NCBI RefSeq assembly: GCF_030700245.1
Contig: NZ_JAUYZI010000009.1
Location: 62,001 to 126,000 of the forward strand
Direction: 5' to 3'
Length of the DNA stretch: 64,000 nt
Source of the DNA: Methylobacterium amylolyticum
Lineage (GTDB): Bacteria; Pseudomonadota; Alphaproteobacteria; Rhizobiales; Beijerinckiaceae
The position numbers and the translations under genes were made by a program. The number at the start of each line of letters is the position of its first letter. The first letter of the stretch is position 1. Of the stretch, positions 17,691 to 25,915 are shown one piece after another. The notes beneath the pieces were generated by a model. It worked only from the letters and a program-made list of their open reading frames with translations, was not told where the DNA came from and did no database searches.

Positions 17691-18440
17691 ATGCCGCAGT
17701 CTGACAAGAAGCTCGACGGCCGGGTGGCGGTCGTCACCGGCGCCTCGCGCGGCATCGGACGGGCGGCGGCGCTGGCGCTGGCGGGGGCCGGCGCGCACGT
17801 GGTCGCGGTGGCCCGCACGGTCGGCGCGCTGGAGGAGCTGGACGACGCGGTGCGCGCGGCCGGCTCCAGCGCGACGCTGGTGCCCCTGGATCTCGCCGAC
17901 CACGAGGCCATCGACCGCCTCGGCGCGGCGATCAACGAGCGCTGGAAGCGCCTCGACGTGCTGGTGGCCAATGCCGGCATCCTCGGCGCGCTGATGCCGC
18001 TCGGCCACATCACGCCGAAGGTCTGGGATCAGGTGATGGCGATCAACGTCACCGCCAACTGGCGGCTGATCCGCTCGCTGGACCCGCTGCTGCGGATGTC
18101 GGACGCGGGCCGGGCGATCTTCCTCACCTCCGGCGCGGCGTCGAAGTGCCGGGCGTACTGGGGCCCCTACGCGGTCTCGAAGGCGGCGCTCGACGCGATG
18201 GTGCGCACCTACGCGGCCGAGACCGAGAGCACGGCGATCCGGGCGATGCTCTTGAGCCCCGGCCCCCTGCGCACGGCGATGCGCCGCTCGGCGATGCCGG
18301 GGGAGGACCCCGAGACGCTGCGCACGCCCGAAGACCTCGCGCCCCACATCGTCCGCCTGGCGAGCCCGGACTGGACCGAGACGGGCAAGCTCTACGATTT
18401 CCCGGGCGACCGGGTTCTCAGCTTCCGCAGCCCCGAGTAA
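17691..18440 (+). CDS. Short-chain dehydrogenase/reductase (SDR)
   Basis: A 249-residue classical SDR with TGASRGIG at residues 16-23, NAGI in the third strand, and the catalytic Ser and YAVSK. ARTVGALEEL after beta-2 carries an Arg, which suggests NADP. The C-terminal region (GKLYDFPGDR) is typical of a subgroup found in alphaproteobacteria. The reaction is unknown. It lies 63 bases upstream of the DmrA-like gene on the same strand, so a shared role in pterin reduction is possible but unproven. Confidence 0.88.
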   Translation: MPQSDKKLDGRVAVVTGASRGIGRAAALALAGAGAHVVAVARTVGALEELDDAVRAAGSSATLVPLDLADHEAIDRLGAAINERWKRLDVLVANAGILGALMPLGHITPKVWDQVMAINVTANWRLIRSLDPLLRMSDAGRAIFLTSGAASKCRAYWGPYAVSKAALDAMVRTYAAETESTAIRAMLLSPGPLRTAMRRSAMPGEDPETLRTPEDLAPHIVRLASPDWTETGKLYDFPGDRVLSFRSPE

Positions 18441-18503
18441 TGGGGTTCGGGGCCTGCGGCCCCGGCGGGTCCGGGCGGAGCCCGCGAGTGTGAGTTTTCC
18501 GGA

Positions 18504-18914
18504 ATGATCGACGTCCGCTGCATCTGCGCGATCGGCCAGCGGGGCCAGCTCGGCCTCGACGGCCACCTGCCCTGGGAGGGCAACACCGACCCGCTCTACG
18601 TGGAGGATGTGACGCGGTTCTTCGCGCTGACGATGGGCCACGTGCTGATCGCCGGCCCGAAGACGGTGGCCTCGGTGCCCGAATTCGCCTTCAAGGACCG
18701 CACGATCGACGTGATCCGCTCGCACGAGGATCCCGAACAGGTCCTCAAGCGCTATCCGGGCCGGCGGATCTTCGTGGGCGGCGGCATCGCGGTGTGGAAC
18801 GTCTACGCGCGGTTCATCCAGAACTGGGACATCACCCGGCTGCCCTACGATGGCGAGGCCGACCGCTGGTTCGACCCGGCCTGGCTGGTGGGCGGGGCGC
18901 TGCGGACGCCCTAA
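18504..18914 (+). CDS. dmrA: DHFR-like reductase, probable dihydromethanopterin reductase DmrA
   Basis: A 136-residue dihydrofolate-reductase-fold protein. The family marks are LGLDGHLPWEG near the N-terminus, TMGHVLIAGPKT (the NADPH-binding helix) and RRIFVGGGIAVWNVY. It is clearly shorter than standard FolA of about 160 residues and ends soon after the last strands. In Methylobacterium extorquens a short DHFR homologue, DmrA, reduces dihydromethanopterin in the tetrahydromethanopterin pathway, and this size and sequence style fit it. The alternative is a divergent folA. The start ATG at 18504 follows a weak site. Confidence 0.62.
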   Translation: MIDVRCICAIGQRGQLGLDGHLPWEGNTDPLYVEDVTRFFALTMGHVLIAGPKTVASVPEFAFKDRTIDVIRSHEDPEQVLKRYPGRRIFVGGGIAVWNVYARFIQNWDITRLPYDGEADRWFDPAWLVGGALRTP

Positions 18915-18968
18915 CCAACGAGGCGCGGCGGGCGGCATCGACGCGCGTCCGGTCATCGAGGCCCGCGC

Positions 18969-19061
18969 CGTCATCGCGAGCCGAAGGCGAAGCGACCCAG
19001 CGGCGCCATGCTTGCGGGCCGCGCGCTGCCCTAGGTTGCTTCGCTGCGCTCGCAAAGACGG
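18969..19061. repeat. Palindromic intergenic repeat, family A, copy 3
   Basis: GTCATCGCGAGCCGAAGGCG and GTTGCTTCGCTGCGCTCGCA form the two arms. It lies between the DmrA-like gene and the carboxylate-amine ligase, in the same orientation as copies 2 and 4. The 155 bases from here to 19219 hold no gene. Confidence 0.8.
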
Positions 19062-19218
19062 AGCGCGTCGGCGCCCAGCCGCACGGCCCGACTTGAGAGC
19101 GACGGGTCTGTCCTCAGGCACACTCCGTCTTCATCCGGGCTGGGCGCAATGTCACCGGACGCTGTCGAAACAGCCCGCGCGCCGTTATCTCGTCACGACC
19201 GCCACGCCGGAGACGAGG

Positions 19219-20340
19219 ATGACCGCCCACAGCTACCGCTTCGGCATCGAGGAAGAGTATTTTCTGGCCGACGCCGAGACCCGCGGCACGCCGCGGGGCG
19301 ACCTCGCGGGCTTCCACGCGGCGGTGATGGCGCAGCTCTCCGACACCGGGCGGGAACTCGTCGCCGCGCAGGTCGAGGTCTGCACCAAGCCGCTGACCGA
19401 ATCCCAGCCGGCGCTGGACGACCTCGCCCGCCAGCGCGGGGTGCTGCGCGGGATCGCCGCCGAGCACGGCCTCAGCCTGCTCGCCTGCGGCACCCACCCG
19501 CTCGCCCGCTGGGACCGCCAGACCGCCTCGGACGGCGAACGCTACCAGGACATCCTCTCGGATGTCGGCATCGCGGCGCGCCGGGCGCTGATCTGCGGCA
19601 TGCACGTCCACGTCGAGGTGCCGGACCCGGCCGTCCGGGTCGATCTGATGAACCGGCTGATGCCGTTCCAGCCGCTGCTGCTCGCGCTCTCGGCCTCCTC
19701 GCCGTTCTGGCAGGGCGAGCCGACCGGGCTGATGGCCTATCGCCCGAGCGTGTTCGGCGAGCTGCCCCGCTCCGGCCTGCCCGAGCTCTTCCCGGACGCC
19801 GCCGCCTACGACCGCTACGTGGCGATCATGACCCGGGCCGGCGCCATCGCCGACTCGAGCTACCTGTGGTGGTCGCTGCGCCCGTCGATCAAGTTCCCGA
19901 CGGTGGAGCTGCGCATCGCCGACGCCTGCACCCGGCTCGCCGACTCGCTGTGCATCGCCGCCCTGTTCCGCTGCCTCGTGCGGCTCTGCGTGCGCCGGCC
20001 CGACCTCAATGCCGGGCTCGACGGCGTCTCGCGGGCACTCGTCCTGGAGAACCTGTGGCGGGCCCAGCACGACGGCACCCGCGCCGCGCTGATCGACGAG
20101 GCGCGGGGCGAGGCGGTGCCGTTCCCCGAGGCGCTGGAGGCGGTGCTGGCGCTGGTCGCCGCGGACGCCGCGGCGCTCGGCTGCGCGGCGGAGGTGGCCC
20201 GGGCGCGCGCGATCGTCGATGACGGGACCAGCGCCGACGGGCAGGTCGCCGCGTTCGAGGCGGCGCGGGCCGGGGGGAAGGACGCGCGGGCAGCGCTCGC
20301 CGCGGTGGTGGACTGGATCGCGGCGGAAGCTGCCGGCTGA
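19219..20340 (+). CDS. ybdK: Carboxylate-amine ligase, YbdK/GCS2 family
   Basis: A 373-residue ATP-grasp-like enzyme of the glutamate-cysteine ligase type 2 family. The N-terminus has the nucleotide/metal signature FGIEEEYFLAD. CGMHVHVEVPD (substrate and metal His) and SSYLWWSLRPSIKFPTVELR follow, the latter with the conserved ELRIAD block. Family members show weak glutamate-cysteine ligase activity; the true substrate is not known. The ATG at 19219 has GGAGACGAGG directly upstream. The upstream extension of the frame is repeat sequence. Confidence 0.9.
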   Translation: MTAHSYRFGIEEEYFLADAETRGTPRGDLAGFHAAVMAQLSDTGRELVAAQVEVCTKPLTESQPALDDLARQRGVLRGIAAEHGLSLLACGTHPLARWDRQTASDGERYQDILSDVGIAARRALICGMHVHVEVPDPAVRVDLMNRLMPFQPLLLALSASSPFWQGEPTGLMAYRPSVFGELPRSGLPELFPDAAAYDRYVAIMTRAGAIADSSYLWWSLRPSIKFPTVELRIADACTRLADSLCIAALFRCLVRLCVRRPDLNAGLDGVSRALVLENLWRAQHDGTRAALIDEARGEAVPFPEALEAVLALVAADAAALGCAAEVARARAIVDDGTSADGQVAAFEAARAGGKDARAALAAVVDWIAAEAAG

Positions 20341-20357
20341 CCGCATCGGCGGCTCGC

Positions 20358-20450
20358 CGTCATCGCGAGCCGAAGGCGAAGCGACCCAGGGCTGCGCGCG
20401 GCCGGCGGACGTGGCGCCGTTGGGTTGCTTCGCTCCGCTCGCAAAGACGG
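20358..20450. repeat. Palindromic intergenic repeat, family A, copy 4
   Basis: The arms GTCATCGCGAGCCGAAGGCG and TTGCTTCGCTCCGCTCGCAA are almost identical to copy 3. It fills the gap between the convergent ybdK and der stops and may terminate both. Confidence 0.8.
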
Positions 20451-20461
20451 CAGGCGCCGCC

Positions 20462-21814
20462 TCAACCCTTGTCGAACGGATTCGTGCTCGTGCGCAGGGA
20501 CAGCCGGATCGGCGTGCCCGGCAGGTCGAACGCTTCCCGCAGTCCGTTCACCAGATACCGCGTGTAGGATTTCGGCAGGGCGTTGAGCTGGTTGCCGAAC
20601 AGGGCGAAGTGCGGCGGGCGGCTCTTCACCTGGGTGGCGTAGCGGATCTTGATGCGCCGGCCCGAGACCGCCGGCGGCGGGTTGCGGGAGGTCGCCTCGG
20701 ACAGCCAGTCGTTGATGCGAGAGGTCGAGACGCGCCGGTCCCAGACCTCGGCGGCGCCGGTCACCGCCTGCATCAGCTTGTCGACGCCCTGGCCGGCGAG
20801 GCCCGAGAGCGGCACCACCGCGACGCCGCGCACCTGCGGCAGCAGGCGGGTGCAGTCCTCGCGGAGCTGCTTCAGCAGGCCCGGCTGGTCGGCCACGAGG
20901 TCCCACTTGTTGAGGCCGATCACCACGGCGCGGCCCTCGCTCTCGACGAGGTCGACGATGGTGAGGTCCTGCTTCTCGAACGGGATCGTGGCGTCGAGGA
21001 GCACCACCACCACCTCGGCGAAGCGCACGGCGCGCAACCCGTCCGAGACCGCGAGTTTTTCCAATTTGTCGTCGATGCGGGCGCGGCGGCGCATGCCCGC
21101 GGTGTCATGAAGTTTTATGCGTCTCCCGCGCCACTCCCAATCCAGGGAGATCGAGTCGCGGGTGATGCCGGCCTCCGGGCCGACGAGCAGCCGCTCCTCG
21201 CCGAGCATCCGGTTGATCAGGGTCGACTTGCCGGCGTTGGGGCGGCCCACGATGGCCACACGCAGCGCCCGGCCGCCGGGGGCGTCGTCGTCCTCGTCCG
21301 CCTCGTCCGGGTCGCGGGCGGGGAGGGCGGTCGCGAGCGCCCCGTGCAACTCGCCCAGGCCCTCGCCGTGCTCGGCCGAGAACGGGATCGGGTCGCCGAG
21401 GCCGAGGCGGAACGCCTCGTAGGCGCCGGCCATCCCGGCGCCGCCCTCGGCCTTGTTGGCGATCAGGATCACCGGGACGCCGGCCCGGCGGACCAGTTCC
21501 GCGAAGGGCTCGTCGGCCGGCAGCACGCCGGCGCGGGCGTCGATCACGAACAGCACCACGTCGGCGGCGAGGATCGCCGCCTCGGTCTGCATGCGCATGC
21601 GGCCGGTGAGGGTGTCGGCGTCGGCCTCCTCCAGGCCGGCGGTGTCGATGACGCGGAACTCCAGGCCGCCGAAGGCCACGTCGCCCTCGCGCCGGTCGCG
21701 GGTCACCCCCGGCCGGTCGTCGACCAGCGCGAGCTTCTTGCCCACCAGCCGGTTGAACAGGGTCGATTTGCCGACGTTCGGCCGGCCGACGATCGCGACG
21801 GTCGGCATGTCCAT
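20462..21814 (-). CDS. der: Ribosome biogenesis GTPase Der (EngA)
   Basis: Essential double-GTPase for 50S assembly. G-domain 1 starts with GRPNVGKS (about residues 10-17), with DTAGLE and NKAE; G-domain 2 starts with GRPNAGKS (about residues 190-197), with DTAGMRRR and NKWD. A KH-like C-terminal domain ends the protein ([20 protein letters not shown]). 450 residues. The start is ATG 21814, or two codons later at 21808. The YfgM-like gene lies upstream on the same strand, as in the yfgM-bamB-der arrangement, but no bamB is present. Confidence 0.95.
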   Translation of the reverse strand: MDMPTVAIVGRPNVGKSTLFNRLVGKKLALVDDRPGVTRDRREGDVAFGGLEFRVIDTAGLEEADADTLTGRMRMQTEAAILAADVVLFVIDARAGVLPADEPFAELVRRAGVPVILIANKAEGGAGMAGAYEAFRLGLGDPIPFSAEHGEGLGELHGALATALPARDPDEADEDDDAPGGRALRVAIVGRPNAGKSTLINRMLGEERLLVGPEAGITRDSISLDWEWRGRRIKLHDTAGMRRRARIDDKLEKLAVSDGLRAVRFAEVVVVLLDATIPFEKQDLTIVDLVESEGRAVVIGLNKWDLVADQPGLLKQLREDCTRLLPQVRGVAVVPLSGLAGQGVDKLMQAVTGAAEVWDRRVSTSRINDWLSEATSRNPPPAVSGRRIKIRYATQVKSRPPHFALFGNQLNALPKSYTRYLVNGLREAFDLPGTPIRLSLRTSTNPFDKG

Positions 21815-21942
21815 GGCGGGTCTCGAAAAGTCCGAAGAAACTGAGCCGGTTTCGCAAAAGTGGCCGCCGGTTTTGCGTCGAAAACCTGCGGCCCTTCAAG
21901 ACGCTGAGCGGGTGAAGCGTCGGCCTGCCGACGTGATCCTGC

Positions 21943-22653
21943 TCAGCGCGTGATCGGTGGGGGCGGGGCGGCGGGCTCGGGCTTGGCCTCCGTCACGGTG
22001 ACGGGCCCGCCCGCGACGATCGCCGCGTAGACCTCGATGCGCTCCCGCAGGTTCCGCGGGGTTTCGGGATCGGCGACGATCTGGTCGAACCAGCGGCCCG
22101 CCTCCTCGTAGTCGCCCTTCTTCAGCGCGGCGAGGCCCAGCATCTCGCGGGCGGTGTGGCGGAACGGCGTGCCGGCCGCCAGACCCTGGAGGCTCGCGAG
22201 CGCCGGCGCCGGGTCGGCCCCGTCCATGCGGATCAGCGCGGCGCGCAGGCGGGCGAGGTCGCGCAGGCCGTCGCCGAGGGCGGTATCCTCGGCGAGCTTG
22301 TCGTACTCGGCGGCGCCCTTGGCCGGGTCGGCCTTGGCGGTCTCGGCGGCCGAGCGGAAGCGGGCGAGCAGCCGGTAGCCCGCGGGCCCCTGCGCCTCCA
22401 GGGCGTCGTAGGCCTTGTCGGCCTCGGCGGTCTTGCCCTCGCGGGCGAGGCGGTTGGCGTCGTCGAACTGCACCGAGGCGGTCTCGGCGGCGGCGCGCTG
22501 CTGGGCCTCCCAGTAGCGCCAGCCGGCCACGCCCGCCACCAGCAGCACCGCCACGGCGATGATCACGCCGCTGTAGCGCCGCCAGATCTGGAGGATGCGG
22601 TCGCGACGGTAATCCTCGTCGACCTCGCGGATGAACTCGTTGTTCTGGGCCAT
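21943..22653 (-). CDS. YfgM-like TPR membrane protein
   Basis: A 236-residue protein with one N-terminal membrane anchor (YSGVIIAVAVLLVAGVAGW, about residues 28-46) and a periplasmic helical-repeat domain. Repeats such as REGKTAEADKAYDALE and KKGDYEEAGRWFDQIV are TPR-like. In enterobacteria YfgM assists the SecYEG translocon and periplasmic chaperones. The N-terminal FIREVDEDYRRDRILQIWRR is the usual cytoplasmic tail of the DUF2133/YfgM family. The C-terminus is Pro-rich. It is upstream of der on the same strand. Confidence 0.85.
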   Translation of the reverse strand: MAQNNEFIREVDEDYRRDRILQIWRRYSGVIIAVAVLLVAGVAGWRYWEAQQRAAAETASVQFDDANRLAREGKTAEADKAYDALEAQGPAGYRLLARFRSAAETAKADPAKGAAEYDKLAEDTALGDGLRDLARLRAALIRMDGADPAPALASLQGLAAGTPFRHTAREMLGLAALKKGDYEEAGRWFDQIVADPETPRNLRERIEVYAAIVAGGPVTVTEAKPEPAAPPPPITR

Positions 22654-22765
22654 CGTATCCCGGCCCGCGCGTCGTCCCGCGGGCCACCTCGTGCCAAACG
22701 TCGGCCAGCGCCTAACACAGCGGCGCGGGCTTGGCGACCGACGGTTTGGCGGGCGTCTCCCGCGC

Positions 22766-23371
22766 TCAGGCCTGCCCCGGCCACACCGGCACGCCGATCA
22801 CCGGGTAGTGCAGGTAGCGCGAGAACACGAACCACGCGACCGTGCCGATGGCGACGGCCAGGATGTCGTTGCGCCAGCCGTGCGGCGCGGCCGCGCCCCC
22901 GTGCTGGGCGGCGACCGCCCCCGGGGCAAGCGCCCGGCGCTTGGCGCTGATCCGCGCCGCCACCGCCCAGGCGAGGAAGCCGCCGAACAGCAGCATCGAG
23001 CCGAGATCGCCGTTGGCGAGCAGGTGCGCGGTGGCCCAGATCTTCACCGCGAGCAGCATCGGGTGCTTGGCCCGCGCCCGGATGTGGCCCGGCAGGTAGG
23101 CCGCGGCGAGGCTGATGAAGGCGAACAGCACCAGCAGCAAGGCGAGGTGGCGCGTCCAGACCGGCGGGTTCCAGACCGGGATGTAGCCGCTCATGCGGTA
23201 ATCGTGGAAGCCGACGCCGATCAGCACCAGCCCCAGCGCCGACAGAGCGGTGTAGCCGAGCTTGTACCGGCCCTCGCCGATGCGGGCGACGATCCGCCCG
23301 CGGGGGCCGCGGGCCATCGAGAAGGCGTGCGTGCCGAGGAACAGCACGAGGCCGAGGATCAGGAGGGTCAT
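22766..23371 (-). CDS. NnrU family membrane protein
   Basis: A 201-residue integral membrane protein. The NnrU marks are LVLFLGTHAFSMARGPRGR at the N-terminus, RHLALLLVLFAFISLAAAYL, and the conserved KHPMLLAVKIWATAHLLANGD. About six hydrophobic segments are seen. NnrU was named from a denitrification cluster, but most copies occur alone, as here, and the biochemical role is unclear. The ATG at 23371 was used because MTLLILGLVLFLG is the standard family start. Confidence 0.88.
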   Translation of the reverse strand: MTLLILGLVLFLGTHAFSMARGPRGRIVARIGEGRYKLGYTALSALGLVLIGVGFHDYRMSGYIPVWNPPVWTRHLALLLVLFAFISLAAAYLPGHIRARAKHPMLLAVKIWATAHLLANGDLGSMLLFGGFLAWAVAARISAKRRALAPGAVAAQHGGAAAPHGWRNDILAVAIGTVAWFVFSRYLHYPVIGVPVWPGQA

Positions 23372-23477
23372 GGGGATGTCGCGGGTCGGGGGCGCTGCGG
23401 CAAGCAGTCTGTAACGGTTCTCAACCGAATCTCGGCCGCTTTGTCCAGGCGCGGCCCGGACGCGGCCGGGACACCCC

Positions 23478-24665
23478 ATGCGCGCAGCCCTCGCCCTCTC
23501 GCTCGCCGTCCTCCTCGCCACGTCGCCGGCGCGGGCGGGAACCGCCGAGCCGCCGCTCTCGGCCCTGACCCTCGTCGGCCCGCCGACCCTCGTGTTCAAG
23601 GCCGGCCGCGACGCCTGCGACGGCGCCGACGTGCCGGACGCCCCCGCCCGCGCCTTCCGCGACGCCTCCGGGGCGGTGGCGCTGTACGGGATGCACTACC
23701 GCAACCGGGCCCTGCGCGGCCCCGACCTCGAGCACCTGAAGCTCGACTGCGCGGTCGTGCTCGAGTCCGGCGAGAAATCCGACCCCGCCCTCTACGACGA
23801 CCGCTCCTGGATCACCGCCACCTGGACCGAGGACGGGCGGGCGGTCGCCGCGCTCCTCCACCACGAGTACCAAGCCAACGAGCACCCGGGCCGCTGCCGC
23901 TCCAAGGTCTACATGGAGTGCTGGTACAACACGATCACCGCGGCGGCCTCGACCGACGGCGGCCGCAGCTTCGCGCGCAGGAGCCCGCCGACGGTGGTGG
24001 CCGGCGCGCCGTTCCGGCAGGAGGTGGACCAGGGCCATCACCGGGGCTTCTTCAACCCGTCGAACATCGTCGCCGACGGGCGCTGGCGCTACTTCCTCGC
24101 CTCGACCACGGGCTGGGACCGGCCGGGCAGCGACCAGGAGGCCGGCGTCTGCCTGTTCCGCAGCGACGACCCGGCCGATCCCGGCCGCTGGCGGGCCTGG
24201 ACCGGCGGGGGCTTCACCGCCGCCTTCCCCGACCCCTACCGGACGGCCGTGAAGCTGCCCGACACCTGCCGGCCGGTCGGGCCGTTCCCGGGGCCGGTCG
24301 GCGCGGTGGTGCGCCAGCGCGGCACCGGCGCCTTCATCGCGGTGTTCATGGCCAAGGCCGACGCCAAGGCCGGGGGCCAGTTTCCGCAATCCGGCTTCTA
24401 CTGGACCACCTCGCGCGACCTCCTGACCTGGGACCGGCCGCGGCTGCTGATGGCGGGCGCCACCCTCTACGACGACCCGTGCACGGCGCCGGGCGGGCTG
24501 ATCGCCTACCCGTCGCTCCTCGACCCCGGCGCGCGCGGCCGCAACTTCGACGACGTCGGCGACAGCGCGCTGCTCACCTACGCGACGCTGCGCACCGAGG
24601 GCTGCGCGATCACCTCCGACCGCGACCTGATGCGGCGCCCGGTGTCGATCCGGGTCTGGCCTTGA
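23478..24665 (+). CDS. Secreted protein of unknown function, possible beta-propeller glycosidase-like fold
   Basis: A 395-residue exported protein with a clean signal peptide (residues 1-20, ALALSLAVLLATSPARA). The mature part is rich in Trp, Asp and Gly with repeats that resemble propeller blades: DRSWITATWTEDGR, STDGGRSFARR (close to the Asp-box SxDxGxxF of sialidases), NPSNIVADGRWRYFLAS, and SGFYWTTSRDLLTWDRP. Several Cys residues suggest disulfides. The Asp-box-like segment supports a sialidase/arabinanase-like propeller, but no catalytic set was identified. Divergent from the NnrU gene and not in an operon. Confidence 0.72.
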   Translation: MRAALALSLAVLLATSPARAGTAEPPLSALTLVGPPTLVFKAGRDACDGADVPDAPARAFRDASGAVALYGMHYRNRALRGPDLEHLKLDCAVVLESGEKSDPALYDDRSWITATWTEDGRAVAALLHHEYQANEHPGRCRSKVYMECWYNTITAAASTDGGRSFARRSPPTVVAGAPFRQEVDQGHHRGFFNPSNIVADGRWRYFLASTTGWDRPGSDQEAGVCLFRSDDPADPGRWRAWTGGGFTAAFPDPYRTAVKLPDTCRPVGPFPGPVGAVVRQRGTGAFIAVFMAKADAKAGGQFPQSGFYWTTSRDLLTWDRPRLLMAGATLYDDPCTAPGGLIAYPSLLDPGARGRNFDDVGDSALLTYATLRTEGCAITSDRDLMRRPVSIRVWP

Positions 24666-24733
24666 GCGGGCGCTAGCCGGCGCGGCCGTCTCTGGTACGG
24701 TTCGTGCGGGGCGACGCGCGACCGGGGAATTGC

Positions 24734-25369
24734 ATGGACGGTGACATGGACCGCGACACGGCGACGATCCGCGACGCGGACGCGCTGCGCAGCCATTTCG
24801 GCGCGGTCGGCCCGCTGGCGGCGGGCAAGGTGCTCGATCACCTGGACGATTACGGACGCCGCTTCGTCGCGCTGTCGCCGCTGCTCGTGCTGGCGAGCGC
24901 GGGGGCGGACGGCAGCGTCGACGCGAGTCCGCGCGGCGACGCGCCGGGCTTCGTGGCGATGCCGGACGCGCGGACCCTGGTGATCCCCGACCGGCGCGGC
25001 AACAACCGGGTCGATTCCTTCGCCAACATCCTGACCAATCCCGGCGTCGGGCTGATCTTCTTCGTGCCGGGCATCGACGAGACCCTGCGCGTCAACGGCG
25101 TCGCCGAGATCGCCCGCGACCCGGACCTGCTGGTGCCGCTGACCGCGCAGAGCAAGGTGCCGGCCGCCGCCCTGGTGGTGCGGGTGCGCGAGGTCTTCTT
25201 CCACTGCGGCAAGGCGCTGATGCGCGCGAAGTTCTGGGACCCGGCCGGCCACGTGCCGCGCGCCACCTTCCCGAGCCTGGGGCGCATCCTCGCCGAGCAG
25301 ACCGCCGCCGCCCCGGTGGAGGAGGCCGAGGCGACGATCGCCGAGGCCTACCGGACGCGGCTGTATTAG
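24734..25369 (+). CDS. Pyridoxamine 5'-phosphate oxidase-family FMN flavoprotein
   Basis: A 211-residue member of the MSMEG_1061-type PPOX branch. Marks are FVALSPLLVLASAGADGSVD (first strands), SPRGDAPGFV, LVIPDRRGNNRVDSFANIL and FFVPGIDETLRVNG; the C-terminal FFHCGKALMRAKFWDP closes the split-barrel. Members bind FMN or F420; the substrate here is unknown. The ATG at 24734 was chosen; ATG 24746 is also possible. It follows the secreted protein gene on the same strand after about 70 bases. Confidence 0.85.
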   Translation: MDGDMDRDTATIRDADALRSHFGAVGPLAAGKVLDHLDDYGRRFVALSPLLVLASAGADGSVDASPRGDAPGFVAMPDARTLVIPDRRGNNRVDSFANILTNPGVGLIFFVPGIDETLRVNGVAEIARDPDLLVPLTAQSKVPAAALVVRVREVFFHCGKALMRAKFWDPAGHVPRATFPSLGRILAEQTAAAPVEEAEATIAEAYRTRLY

Positions 25370-25601
25370 GGGCGACGCCGCCCGGGCGGGATGCGGGGAG
25401 CGTCCACTGGCACGTAACCAAGATCGTCGCTTGGTCCCAGGATCGAGCGTGAGCGTGTCCGCGAGGACCGCTCTTGTCCGAGGACGGCCTGCGGGCGGCA
25501 GGGGACGCATCGCGTCTCGATACCGCGCCGCCCGGTGGGGATCGGCCTTGCCTTCTCGCGCGGACCGCGGCGATACCCGCCGGACGCGGAGGGCGCTGCA
25601 C

Positions 25602-25859
25602 ATGGACGAGACGCGATATCCGGCGGAGCGGTTTGGCGGACCCGTGGCGCGTCCCGCCAGCGCGACCGGGGCGGCGTCGCTGGGGGCCGGGGCGGCGGGG
25701 GCCGTCGCGCTCGGGGCGCTCGCCCTCGGCGCGGTGGCGCTGGGTGCCTTCGCCATCGGCCGGCTCTCGGTCGGGCGGGCGCGGATCGGCACCCTGGAGA
25801 TCGACGAATTGCGGGTCCGGTCCCTGTACCTGCCGGACGAGGACGGGCCCGCGCGCTAA
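25602..25859 (+). CDS. Small protein with GAxALG-type repeats
   Basis: An 85-residue protein. After a short acidic head, residues about 25-65 form a near-regular Gly-Ala-x-Ala-Leu repeat (GAVALGALALGAVALGAFA) that continues as IGRLSVGRARIGTLEIDELR. The repeat then shifts to a period typical of right-handed beta-helices, so the protein may be a small membrane-inserted or beta-helical module. GGAGG lies upstream of the ATG at 25602. The 232 bases before it hold no gene. Confidence 0.6.
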   Translation: MDETRYPAERFGGPVARPASATGAASLGAGAAGAVALGALALGAVALGAFAIGRLSVGRARIGTLEIDELRVRSLYLPDEDGPAR

Positions 25860-25915
25860 GCCTCTGTTGAGGACGATCCGTTAGGGAAGGGGAGGTCCAC
25901 CCCCCGAGGCGGCCG

